This document shows positions 1 through 11,088 of a stretch of DNA of 64,000 nt, one piece after another. The stretch's first letter is position 1. Each line of letters begins with the position of its first letter. Origin of the DNA: Haberlea rhodopensis (lineage: Eukaryota; Streptophyta; Magnoliopsida; Lamiales; Gesneriaceae). The stretch is taken from positions 1-64,000 of the forward strand of contig CAJQUN010000937.1 of assembly GCA_907163345.1 (NCBI GenBank), written 5' to 3'. The position numbers and the translations under genes are program-made. The notes under the pieces are model-generated. The model saw only the letters and a list, made by a program, of their open reading frames with translations, was not told where the DNA came from and searched no databases.

Positions 1-131
1 GGTTAAATTGGTAATTACTACTAGTCCTCGTGGGTTCGACAATCCTTACTTCTAGATCATTATACTAAAACTTGACACCGTGCACTTGCGGTAGAATCGC
101 TAGAAATTACTGTTTAAAATAAAAGCGATCA
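1..131 (+). repeat. 3' end of the 5' LTR (Athila-like element)
   Basis: This stretch is nearly the same as the last ~135 bp of the 3' LTR (about 10411-10545), including the shared motif GACACCGTGCACTTGCGGTA and the terminal GCGATCA. The same 3' end motif recurs in the other 1.5-kb LTRs of the window (rc at 11089 on, and at 24670 and 25395). Confidence 0.93.
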
Positions 132-137
132 AGTTTT

Positions 138-155
138 TGGCGCCGTTGCCGGGGA
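138..155 (+). promoter_or_regulatory. Primer binding site, tRNA-Asp type
   Basis: TGGCGCCGTTGCCGGGGA lies six bases after the LTR end and complements the 3' end of plant tRNA-Asp(GUC) including CCA. This primer is characteristic of Athila elements. Confidence 0.92.
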
Positions 156-386
156 CTAGTTTAAGTAATATCATAAGAGATTAGTTGACAATTTAGCCAT
201 TTTTTTTTCTTTTATAATTATTTTATTACGGTTTATACGATTTCATTACTGTTCTTTCTTCGTTGTGTGAATTTTGCTCAGGGAGTTGTCTTTGTAGTGC
301 ATGCTACAAGTGACAGACCTATATTAGAGCCACTCGACTTAGAGATTGAACGAACTTGCAGAAGACTTCGGAAAGAAACAAGAGAG

Positions 387-1760
387 ATGGCTGAGATTAA
401 TCGAGGGAATGGTGAACAACACAATGATGAAGTGCCAATTATATGGTCCATGATGGACTATGCACAACCATCTTTTCAAGGCACCATGTCTAGCATCACA
501 AAGACCAAGGATACAGGATAATAACTTCGAGATCAAGCCTGCCATAATTCAGATGATTCAACACTCTGTGCATTTGGAGGATCACCTACTGATGATCCTA
601 ATGCTCATATCTCCAACTTTTTGGAGATATGCGACACGTTCAAGCACAATGGGTCACTGACGACGCCATCAGGTTACGTCTCTTTCCCTTTCTTTAAATG
701 ATAAAGCTAAGAGCTGGTTGAATTCATTGCCTGCAGGGTCGATCACTACTTGGGAGGGGATGGCTCAAGCCTTCCTATCAAGATACTTTCCCCCTTCCAA
801 GACAGCTAAGATGCACAATGATATCACCACATTCGTGCAACATGATCCGGAGACACTGTATGAAGCTTGGGAGCGCTTCAAGGATCTACTTCGAAGATGC
901 CCACATCATGGCCTTCCGATTTGGCTTCAGGTACAAACATTTTACAATGGTTATTTTCTGCTAATAGATCCATGATTGATGCAGCAGCAGAGGAGGTACG
1001 ATTATGAGAAAGTCACCTGAGGAAGCTTACACTCTCTTGGAAGAGATGGCATCCAACATTACCAGTGGCAGTCCGAAAGGAATGTGCCCAAAAGACCGAT
1101 TGGGATGCATCAAGTTGATGAGGTGACATCAATACAAGCTCAGTTGGAGGCATTGCATAAGAAAATGGATAGCTTGAGCATGACAGCGATGTAAGCTCAA
1201 GTAGTCATATGTGATTTATGTGGAGGCAACCATCAGAGCACGGAATGCCAAGCAGGTAATCCTTTTGTACAATCTACTGAAAATGCTAACTTTGTAGGAA
1301 ACAGGCCACAACAGGGTAACTCTTACTCCAACAATATAACAACCGTGAAGGAATCATCCAAACTTCTCTTGGTCTAACCAAAAGAATGGTTTGAATCCAC
1401 AACCTCCACCGGGTTATACATCAAAGCCGAGTATGGAAGAGTTGCTGACCAAGTTTATTACATCAAAGGAGAATAGAATGCAAAACCAGGATGCATCAAT
1501 AAAGAACTTGGAGACTCAAGTGGGACAGTTGGTGAATATTTGTCAGGAAGAATGCAAGGACCTTGCCTAGCGATACCGAGAAAAATCCAAAGGAGCAAGT
1601 AGAGGCTGTATCATTGAGAAGTGGTAAGCAGACCGGATCACCTATTGAGGAGAAGAGGAAGCTGAGGACGTACAAATAGAGGAAAGTGAACAGACTGAAG
1701 CAGACGTTGAAGATAAAGGTAAGTCTTCTATCAAGACACTCATCACACCACCAATGCAGG
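387..1760 (+). pseudogene. gag polyprotein remnant
   Basis: Several short frames together read as a plant Ty3/gypsy gag. A MAEINRGN start lies at 387. The retrotransposon-gag core lies at 718-975 (WEGMAQAFLSRYFPPSKTAK, then YEAWERFKDLLRRCPHHG). A CCHC-like zinc knuckle lies at 1210-1248, reading CDLCGGNHQSTEC. Frameshifts near 500-720 and stops after 975 break it into at least four pieces. In life this would be the nucleocapsid protein that packages element RNA. Confidence 0.82.
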
Positions 1761-2040
1761 TACAAATCACCACTCTTTTCCCGCTGCATTAAAAAGAGCT
1801 AAGGTAGATGCAAGTTTTACAAAATTTCTTGAAATTTTTAAGAAATTACATATCAATATACCATTTGATGATGCTTTACTTCAAATGCCTAGTTATGCTA
1901 AGTTTTTGAAGGAATTTTATCGAATAAGCGGAAATTAGGAGAGCATGAGACGGTAAGTTTAACAGAGGAGTGTTCAGCGATTGTGCAAAACAAATTGCCT
2001 CCTAAGTTAAAAGATCCAGGGAGTTTCTCTATACCCTGCA

Positions 2041-2420
2041 CCATTGGCTCTATTTCATTTACTAAATCTTGTGTGATTGGGTGCGAGTATTAATTTAATG
2101 CCACTGTCGATTTTCAGGAAGTTGGGATTAGGCGAGCCTAAACCCACTACAGTGTCACTTCAACTGGCGGATAGATCTATACCTACCCTCGAGGACTCAT
2201 CGAGGATGTACTTGTCAAAGTGGATAAATTCATTTTCCCGGTGGATTTTCTCGTGTTAGATATGGAAGAAGACGATGAAATGCCCTTGATCTTGGGAAGA
2301 CCATTCTTAGCCACTGGCAAAGCACTGATAGATGTGCATCAAGGGAAGTTGATCCTCCGTGTAGGGGAGGATCAAGTTACTTTTAATGTTTTCAAGCTAG
2401 GAAACACCCTCATGACGAGC
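2041..2420 (+). pseudogene. Retroelement aspartic protease remnant
   Basis: The active-site region reads GASINLMPLSIFRKLGLGEPK from about 2077, followed by LGRPFLATGKALIDV at 2293-2340, which fits the plant gypsy protease family. The catalytic Asp that should precede GAS falls at a frame break: just before 2077 the frame reads differently by one base. The protease is therefore dead as it stands. A second frame change lies near 2220-2250. Confidence 0.8.
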
Positions 2421-2735
2421 ATATGTGTTTTGGTATTGACCATGTTGATGTGTTATCTGACAAGGTATTTCGAACAAAATGCAAAGATGCAGTGGAAGCT
2501 TATCTCATTAATGATGAGGACATGCTTGAGAATGAAGAAGAACAAGAGATTGTTGCTCAGATGCGAGCTAACCCTCCTTACATTAGACGTCAAAGCAATA
2601 ATTTAGGAGAGTTGGGAGAAAGGGACATCAAGCCACAGAAATCTTCAATGAAGAACCACCTAATCTTGAACTCAAGACCCTACCAACTCACCTCAAGTAC
2701 GTTTATTTGGGTAATAATAATCGCTACCAGTAATT

Positions 2736-3806
2736 GTGTCTTCATCTCTGACAGGTATTGAAGAGGAGAAGCTCCTTAGGATTTTGAGGGAGCACAAGCA
2801 AGCCTTTGCATGGAAAGTGGCGGACATAAAAGGAATAAGCCCATCGATGTGCATGCATAAAATTTTGATGGAAGACACTTACAAGCCGTTGGTGCAACCA
2901 CAACGCCGGTTTGAATCCAAAGATGCAAGAAGTAGTCAAGGCATAAGTGATTAAGCTACTCGATGCAGGTATTATCTATCCTATCTCAGATAGTGCATGG
3001 GTGAGTCGGGTGCAATGTGTACCAAAGAAAGGAGGTATGACTGTTATTACCATTGAAAATAATGAATTAATACCTACTAGAACAGTCAATGGTTGGAGAG
3101 TCTGTATTGACTATAGAAAACTGAATGAAGCTACACGTAAGGATCACTTCCCCCTCCCTTCATTGATCAAATGATAGAGAGACTAGCTGGGTATGATTAT
3201 TATTGCTTCCAAGATGGGTATTCGGGATATAATCAGATAGCAATTGCACCTGAGGACCAAGAGAAGACCACCTTCACTTGTCCTTATGGTACATTTGAAT
3301 TTAGGAGAATGCCTTTTGGGTTATGTAATGCACCGGCTACGTTTCAAAGATGCATGATGTCAATATTCCATGACATGGTAGGAATGTTTTTAGAAGTATT
3401 CATGGATGATTTTTCTGTGTTTGAAAATTCATTTGATGCATGTCTGCATAATCTTGATCTCGTATTGACAAGGTGTGAGGAGAACAGCTTAGTACTAAAC
3501 TGGGAGAAGTGTCACTTCATGGTACAAGAAGGTATAGTCTTGGGCCATAAAATATCCCAAAAGGGTATTGAAGTGGATCGAGCAAAGGTACAAGTGATAC
3601 AGGAACTACCTCCACCAGTATCAGTGAAGGGAATTCGCAGTTTCTTAGGCCATGCTGGGTTCTATAGACGATTTATAAAGGATTTTTCTCAAATTTCAAA
3701 ACCATTATCTCAATTGTTGACTAAAGAAGCACCATTTGATTTTAATGCTGATTGCTTGCAGGCATTTGAGACATTAAGGAGAGATTGGTCACAACACCTA
3801 TTTTGA
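2736..3806 (+). pseudogene. Reverse transcriptase remnant
   Basis: Three overlapping frames cover the RT linker and domain. 2736-2935 has the EHKQAFAWKVADIKGISPS linker. 2947-3174 has LLDAGIIYPISDSAWVS and WRVCIDYRKLNEATRKDHFPLP. 3171-3806 has the palm with FRRMPFGLCNAPATFQRCM and the catalytic FMDDF at about 3400, then the thumb. FMDDF is usual for Athila/Tat. Frame breaks lie near 2920, 3174 and 3800. The catalytic motif is intact but no continuous protein is possible. Confidence 0.9.
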
Positions 3807-4240
3807 TAGCACCTGACTCGGATATACCATTTGAGTTGATGTGTGATGCAAGTGACACAGCTGTCGGAGCAGCAGTATTGGACAAAGAAGGAATGAAGGA
3901 ATAAGGTATTTCATACTATTTACTATGTTAGTAGAACGTTAAATGAGGCACAACAGAACTATGCCACCACTGAGAAAGAACTTCTAGCAGTAGTATTTGC
4001 TTTCGATAAATTTCACTCTTATCTTTGTCTATCAAAAGTCATTGTGTACACTGATCACTCGGCACTCAAATATCTTCTTGCTAAAAAAGATGATAAACCA
4101 CGTTTAATCCGATGGATTCTCTTATTGCAAGAATTTGACTTAGAAATTAAGGATAAGAGGGGTGTAGAGAACGTAGTGGCGGATCATTTATCTAGGATTG
4201 ATTTTGAGATTGAGAAACATGATAGTGAAGTGGAAGAGAT
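3806..4240 (+). pseudogene. RNase H remnant
   Basis: This continues directly from RT. Short frames read as MCDASD (first acid), then TTEKELLAVVFAFDKFHSYL, then VYTDHSALKYLLAKKDDKPRLIRW and ADHLSRI at 4044-4195. Frame breaks lie near 3805 and 3895. The order and motifs are those of the gypsy RNase H that degrades the RNA strand of the hybrid. Confidence 0.85.
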
Positions 4241-4384
4241 CAATGAAAAATTCCCCGATGAACAGCTCTTTCAAGTTCTTGCCCTACCCTGGTATGCCGA
4301 TTTTGCAAACTATCTGGTTAGTGGTATCCTCCCACAAATGACTTTTATCAAAAAAAGAAATTCTTATCTGATGTTAAACACTAC

Positions 4385-5489
4385 ATGTGGGAGGAACCAT
4401 TGCTGTTCAAAGTTTGTGCAGACAACATGATCAGGAGGTGTGTTCCAGAGGAGGAGATGTCATCTATATTGAGCCATTGTCATGATCGCGAGGTAGGAGG
4501 GACACATGGGTCCAACCAAAACTGCTGCCAAGGTACTGGAATCTGGATTTTATTGGCCTACATTATTTAAAGATGCATACATGTATGTTTCAGCTTGTGA
4601 AAGGTGTCAACGAACTGGTAACATTTCTAGGAGACAGGAGATGCCTTTGAACAACATTCTTGAATGTGAATTGTTCGATGTTTGGGGCATCAATTTTATG
4701 GGACCATTTCCAGTTTCATGTTCACACTACTTTATACTAGTTGCGGTCGATTATGTGTCAAAGTGGGTTGAGGCTGCAGCGTCTCGCACTAATGATGCTA
4801 GAGTGGTGGTGCAGTTTTTGAAAAAACATATTTTTACTCGATTTGGCACCCCTCGGGCAATCATTAGTGACGGTGGGTCACATTTTTGCAACAAACGTTT
4901 TGACAAACTCTTAAGAAAATATGGAGTCACCCACAAAGTTGCAACACCTTACCATCCACAAACTTGTGGGCAAGTGGAAGTGTCGAATAGGGAAGTAAAA
5001 CGCATTTTAGAAAAAACTGTCAATACTTCTCGAAAAGACTGGTCCTTACGGTTAGATGATGCTTTATGGGCATATATAACTGCATATAAAACACCTATTG
5101 GCACCACACCATACAGGTTGGTTTTTGGAAAAGCATGTCATCTTCCTGTTGAACTGGAACATAAAGCTTATTGGGCAATAAAAAATCTAAACTTCGACTT
5201 AACTGCTGCAGGTGATCACCGTCTCCTCCAAGTGAACGAAATGGAAGAGTTTCGGAACCAATCATACGAGAATTCCAAGATCTATAAAGAAAAGACAAAA
5301 AAATGGCATGACGCAAGGATCAGTCAACGTGATTTCAAGGAAGAAGATATGGTGTTATTATTTAACTCCAAATTACGGCTGTTTCCAGGCAAGCTTAAAT
5401 CTCGTTGGTCCGGACCATTCCGTATTTCCAAGGTGTTTCCTCGGGTGCAATCGAGCTCTATGATCCAACCAAGGGAACGTTCACAGTGA
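4385..5489 (+). pseudogene. Integrase remnant with first catalytic Asp changed to Asn
   Basis: The zinc-binding HHCC part is split by a frameshift near 4506: HCHDREVGGTHG before it, CERCQRTG after it. The DDE core follows. Where the family has WGIDFMGPFP, this copy reads WGINFMGPFP (about 4685-4710). The second acid (SDGGSHF) and the catalytic Glu (QVEVSNREVKR) are present. The long frame 4506-5489 also includes the GKACHLPVE region and runs into the C-terminal part, where it is cut short relative to Athila integrases. A D-to-N change at the first metal-binding acid would abolish strand transfer. Confidence 0.88.
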
Positions 5490-5684
5490 ATGCAACGATT
5501 GAAGCACTACCACGGGCATGATTTCAGTATACCGGAGTGCACCACTATCCATTTTGTTGAATGAAGCTACAGACGCAAGAAGTCCAGCTTGGGACTATAA
5601 ATCAAGAACTAATTTTTCTTCCTTCTCCTTCGTTTTGAATTTAGTAAATAGTTTCTTGACTTTGGTTTGGATTTTAGTTTTTTT

Positions 5685-5935
5685 AGAAAAAAAAAAAAAA
5701 AAAGCCTACTGGAGGTAGGCGATCGATCGCCTCCACCAGAAATCTGAAAAGAACTTACTGGATTTAGGCGATCGATCGCTTAACATGAGGCGATCGATCG
5801 CCTTGAGCTCAAATTTCAAAAAAATGCTACTGGAGGTAGGCGATCGATCGCTATTTTTAGGCGATCGATCGCCTAAACGCAAAAAATTTTAAAAATGCTA
5901 CTGGACACAGGCGATCGATCGCCTGTCGCGAATTT
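5685..5935 (+). repeat. Cluster of six GCGATCGATCGC palindromes
   Basis: After a poly-A run at 5688-5702 there are six copies of the 12-16 bp palindrome (about 5718, 5766, 5787, 5837, 5858, 5908). Three are introduced by a 'CTACTGGA' leader and spacing alternates near 21 and 50 bp. The cluster lies between integrase and the env-position ORF and recurs in the 3' LTR of the same element. Confidence 0.9.
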
Positions 5936-6441
5936 TGATTTTTAAAAAGATCAGATTCCATCACTCAGCACATTTTCACCACAACCCTTCCTCTCAAATC
6001 CCTAATCCCTAAATCCCCAAATCCTCAAATTCCCTTCCTTCCAATCTCTTCTCAATTCTTCATATAATCGCCAATTCCTTTCCTCTCCACTACTATTGGC
6101 TAAGTTGTGCAAATTTCTTCTACAGATTACAAGATCGGGTGGCCATTCAAGCACCAAGGGGAGATTACTCCAAGCCAAGGACCACACTCCATCAAAGTTT
6201 CGAAATTCATAACTTGGCTTGAGATTTCCGGGTCATGCTTAATTACTAGATATTTGGGAAAAGTTGGAAAGGATTTGAATTTGTTGGTAGGAAGTTAATT
6301 TGGAGATTGGTGTTAGAAGCTTGCTAGTATTGATGTTGTTGAGGCTTGGTGGTGCTTAGTAACTTCTTGGAAGTGGTGTGAGGCAAGTTGGACTTGTAGG
6401 AACTTATTGAGGCATTGCTTGTCGTTCATATATCTCATAGC

Positions 6442-7643
6442 ATGGCACCTACAAAGAAGCCAAGACGAGGGGCTTCCTCTTCATCCCCCACCCCGACTTA
6501 TGACACGACTCGTTTTGCCAATCATGCCGCATCTGAATTCTATGAAAATGGCATGCTAGGCCTTTGGTCAGGGAGAGGGGAATGGAAATGACTCACCCGA
6601 TTCGTCCATCCTCCGAGAGGCGGAGCACCGCGGATGGTTGCGCTTTGTGTCACCCCGTGTCATGCAGTCATCCCCTTAGTCAAGGAATTCTATGCCAACT
6701 TTAAAGTCGAAGCGAACGGACCATATCTGACTATTCGGCGGAAGAAGTTTCTTTTTCTTAGCGAACGCATCAATCGCATATATGAGATGCCGGATATAAG
6801 AGACGATGAATACTCGGCTTATTTGCATCACCACCTTGACTATAATGAAGTGATTGAGACCATCTGTGGGGAAGTGGCAGAATGGATACTAAATTCGGAG
6901 GGGCAGATCAGACATTGCAAGAAAACTCAGTTGAAACCAGAGGCAGACATCTGGTTTACCTTTATCTCTCATCGAGTCCTTCCATCTACTCACATTGCCG
7001 TGGTTACCAAGGAGAGAGCGATGTTGGTCTTCGCTATCATGACACGCCGGTCGGTGGATATTGGGAGCAGCATCATCTACTCCTCCAGGAAATTAGCGGT
7101 GGAAGCCTCTACCACGATTGGTCTACCCTTTCCATCTTTAGTCACTGAGCTATGCCGTCAGGAACAAGTACCTTGGGAGGCTTATGAGGAAACAAGTGTG
7201 CCATTTATGCCACTTCGCCTTCCTAGACCACCGTCGGAGCCAGAGTTGTACCAGGGCCTTCAAATGATCCGGAACAGCCCCAGTCTTCACATCGACGAGC
7301 TCCTCGTGGCCATTCTCCAATAGCTCATCCTACCACCAATGCTCAAAGATTTCAATCTTTAGAGGATGAGCTTAGGGCACTCAAATTGCAACAGCGATTG
7401 GTGCGCGATGGGCAACAAGAGCTCCGACGCAATCAAGAGGAGATGTTGCACAATCAATATGATATGCGTCTTGAGCTTCGTGAGTTTCTGCGTTTTTCAT
7501 ACGACTGGCACACAGTCGCAGCACAGGCCCATCCAGACTTGGCGTTTCCACTGCCATCCATTCTCTAGCCATACCCGCCACCCACCGCTGACGAGGATGA
7601 TGATGATGGCGATGCTGATGCGGATGAGGGTGACGACCACTGA
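6442..7643 (+). pseudogene. Env-position ORF of Athila-type element (putative plant transposon domain)
   Basis: It starts with ATG at 6442 (MAPTKKPRRGASSSSPTPT), a basic and serine-rich N terminus that ends at a stop at 6589. A 229-residue open stretch (6634-7323) then reads KEFYANFKVEANGPYLTIRRKK, LPSTHIAVVTKERAMLVFAIMTRRSVDIG and a Pro-rich tail. This pattern is that of the plant-transposon domain found downstream of pol in Athila elements. The C terminus continues in other frames as an EEMLHNQYDMRLELREF coiled-coil-like piece (to 7568) and an Asp-rich tail. Its biochemical role is unknown. At least two frame breaks make it a pseudogene. Confidence 0.72.
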
Positions 7644-9051
7644 CGATTGTCACCACAGGTATTACGATGTACTATTATTTATTCTGGTTCACTACATTGA
7701 GGATAATGTATTACTTAAGTTTGGGGGAGCAGTTGAGTTGTTGAACTGGTATTTGATATTGTGGAGTTAAGGATTGTATTTTTGCTTATATTTGGGGTGT
7801 GCATGGTGTTGAGTCTGAGTCTTAATTTGTTTAATTGCGCGTCTGAACATGTCTACTGCTGTGAAATCTATGATTTTAGCTTAATATTGATGAGTCCGAT
7901 GAAGAGCATGGAAAGTTGTTTTTAGTGTAATTGGATTAAAGTAGTGACTCCATGCTATGATGACATTAGTTTACTCTACTTATGACTTGAATCTTGATGA
8001 TTGTAAACATGTTGTGAATATTTTGAGTTGAGTTGACATGTTGAAAATGAGGAATAATTTGAGCACACTGAGTCATGAACTTGTTGATTACATTTGAAGT
8101 AGTGATGATATGTGTGAACTTGATGACATGTCTTGAGCATCTTAGAGTATTCATAGAACCTATTTGATGATGGCACTTTGAGGCGAAATTTTTTATAATT
8201 CTGAACTAGACTTGGATATGATTTAGGCGATCTTTGGAACGTTGAGCCTTTCAAGCCCTACCTTATTACAGCTTTCCCTACTGTCAACTTTGAGCTTGAT
8301 TGAATAAGAATGGAAATCTAGCCACCATTCGACATTTGTTGATAAACTCATTATTACCTACCTGTTTAGCCAAAAAATGAAAGATTTTATCTTCAACCCA
8401 AGGGAGTATGATGAATCTCATTAGATGCACATAAATGGATATATTTGATGAGCTTATTGAGAAAAGAATTTATGAATGAGAAAAAGAAAGGATAGAGAAA
8501 GCCTTGATTGAAAAAAAAACGAAAAAATCGAGTAAATAAGACCAAAGCGGGCAAGGCTAAAGAAAAGAAGAGAAATCCGATATGTGATGCATATTAAAAA
8601 TGAACTTTACATGATATACTATCTTCCTTGCACTTATCCTATCTTTTCTTTGTAAACGACACCAAAAGGCCTAACATTATAAGCTTTTAAAGTCCTTTTG
8701 ATCAAGTCTATGAATTGATTATATTAGTGGAGAAGTGCTTGAAAACTAGGTATATGAGATTCTCGATGAAAAATCTGATTGTATTGATTAACACAGTTTT
8801 GATCTATGAGGATTGTATGATACTTGGGATTGACAACAGCACACACACACATTCCGAGTTTGAAATGTTATTTGACTTAAAGAGAAACACTTTGTGTCCA
8901 ACAATTTGAAGGATTCTTGTTGTGGTATGAGTAAAAGTTCTGAGATAAACATATGAGCACGAAATGATCCATGTCACTTATCTGTTGTGAATTCACTGTT
9001 TTTGATTCTATTCTTGCTCTGAGGACGATCAAGAGCTAAGTTTGGGGGAGT
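7644..9051 (+). other. Untranslated 3' region with two polypurine tracts
   Basis: No coding frame is convincing here. The 13-mer AAGTTTGGGGGAG occurs twice: at 7717-7729, just after the third ORF, and at 9038-9050, one base before the 3' LTR. The second is the functional polypurine tract position. The first could be an internal (central) tract or an old junction. The sequence between is A/T-rich with a poly-A stretch near 8512. Confidence 0.65.
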
Positions 9052-10545
9052 TGATAAGTGTTTTACACTTATATTTGCATATATTTCTTGCGATTTTTAT
9101 AGTGATTCTTGGAAGAATTTATACTTTTGGTTGTGTTTTGTTGTATTTCCAGGAATCCAGTAGAAGTGCAAGAAATACTGGAAAAACCCCGTTTTATGGA
9201 CTAGAAGGTGGACCTATGACATGACGAGGCAATCCATGGGAAAAGATGTGAAAATGACTTAAAAATGATTAAAAACTTCGGGCGATCGATCGCCTATCAC
9301 AAGAGATCGATCGCCTGAAGCTAGGAGAGCTCATGGAATTTTCAAGCGATATGCGATCGATCGCAACAAATCAGGCGATCGATCGCCTCAGGGCAGAACA
9401 TATAGGAGATCGATCGCCTATCTTGAGAGACCGATCGCCGAGGAGAAAAAGCTGAAGGCGATCGATCGTCACAATTGAAGAGATCGATCGCGTGCAGAGT
9501 CCCAGACTTTAAAACTTCCTTAATTAAATTTTGGGCTATTTTAGGTACCAGAATTTCTTTGGGCTCGTGAGGGGACATATAAAAAGGAGTTTTTAGGACA
9601 TTAGAGGGGTTCTTTCACCTCTGGATAGGCAGCCACCCATTGGAAAAGAAGATTGATTCAAGACGATTCAAAGGAACGCAGCTAGAGACGGGAACAACGG
9701 ATCGACGCACGATTCAACATCGAGTGTTTATTAGTATTTTTGAACTTTTGTTTAGTTTTATTTTCAAATTCCAATGTTTATAATGTTGTTAGATGTTATA
9801 AACGTTGTTTTTCCGTTAATATGCTAGGCTAAGTTTGTTATCGAGACAAGGGGATCTTGTGTATGAACCCACAGTTTTAATTCTAGTTTTTGATTGAGTT
9901 ATTGTTATTTTTGAGTTTATGTTATGCTTTAATGCTTTTAAAGGATTAGCTACTCTTTGAATGTTGTTAGTTTACAATTGAGATCGAGAGATGATATTGT
10001 AAAACGGAACCAATAACATAAACCATGGATTTCAGACCGAGATCGAGAGAAGACTTCAAATACACGAGTGATAACTATAGATATCTAGTAATCGAAGGCT
10101 AGGGGTTTTTCATAGAACGTATGAAACATTGAATTGTTAAATAAGTGAACGAGAGTTACTTACTGCAATTCAGTGTTAGGTTTAATATAGCTCGAGAGAG
10201 TATATTGGATATAACCGGAAAACTTGTCACCTTAGATGCATTAATTTTAATTAGAACTAGTAGGTAAATTGTGGGGGATTACTCAAGTGAACCGAAAGTC
10301 TCGATATTTATCTCTACTGTTTATTATCTTAATTCTTTGTGGTGCGGTTTAATATTGGAGTTGAGTAAATTAGTTAATCTTTTTAAACACATTCGTAGGT
10401 TAAATATAGAACGCTAGTTAAATTTGGTAATTACTACTAGTCCTCGTGGGTTCGACAATCCTTACTTCTAGCTCATGATACTAAACTTGACACCGTGCAC
10501 TTGCGGTAGAATCGCTAGAAATTACTGTTTAAATAAAAGCGATCA
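9052..10545 (+). repeat. 3' LTR of the Athila-like element (1494 bp)
   Basis: It begins TGATAAGTG after the polypurine tract and ends GCGATCA, so TG..CA ends are present. Its last ~135 bp match 1-131. A promoter-like TATA stretch (ACATATAAAAAGG) lies near 9577, and eight exact or near GCGATCGATCGC palindromes lie at 9283-9491, upstream of that TATA. Confidence 0.92.
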
Positions 10546-11088
10546 CTTCCTCGAGTGCCGACTTGGGTCGAGCCCAAGTCATGCTGTCGGTAGAGCCATG
10601 ACAATTCGAATGCCGATCCTTGGTAAAATAGGCGGCTCGTATAGCCATACAAGGAACCGGCGTAATCCTAGCACTAAGAGTTCATGTCAACAATAGCAGG
10701 TCGTACTGAGCAGTAAGAATCCGAACTGAAGCTACTATAATCGAGAATTCTGAGCTGACAAAGGTGATCGGGAGCCTATGTTTATCTTGGTTGGGCCGAC
10801 ATGAGCAGATAAGACATGTCCGGTCTGGACTCCAGATAATAAATATGAGCGAGTGGTTCTCGTCTGATTTGAACTCCCGGGCATACTACGCAATAAAACC
10901 GTGTCTAGGCGGACCATGGCAATCAATCTTTATCTGGACGGACCATGACAATCTATCTTTGCCTAGGCGGACCATGGCAATAAGGCTTTGTCTGGGCGGA
11001 CCATGACTATATCTTACCTGGCGGACCATGTCAGTATGCCTTTTGTCTGGGCTGACCATGACAATATTTTTACCTGTGCGGACCATTA
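10546..11088. repeat. GC-richer repeat tract with ~30-bp tandem units
   Basis: From about 10905 to 11088 there are at least six units carrying GGCGGACCATG(A/G)CAAT with ~28-33 bp spacing. The first 31 bp (10546-10576) match 15739-15769 inside the Tat-like LTR with one mismatch. The tract is probably part of the same minus-strand element as 12608-15813, now separated by an inserted solo LTR. Confidence 0.7.

Larger units (their letters stand above)
1..10545 (+). mobile_element. Athila-like Ty3/gypsy LTR retrotransposon, 5' truncated by window
   Basis: The parts run in order: last 131 bp of the 5' LTR, a primer site matching plant tRNA-Asp, gag, protease, RT, RNase H, integrase, a further ORF in the env position, polypurine tract, and a complete 3' LTR. 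The FMDDF RT motif, the tRNA-Asp primer site and the third ORF together fit the Athila lineage. Every coding domain carries frameshifts or stops and the first catalytic integrase acid is changed, so it cannot act on its own. The 5' flank is outside the window, so the target duplication cannot be tested. Confidence 0.93.

Noticed and set aside
7888..7925. TGATGAGTCCGATGAAGAGC resembles a hammerhead ribozyme core.
   Set aside because: The required C before UGAUGA is T, the helix II partner and the GAAA are misplaced, and no retrozyme layout surrounds it.
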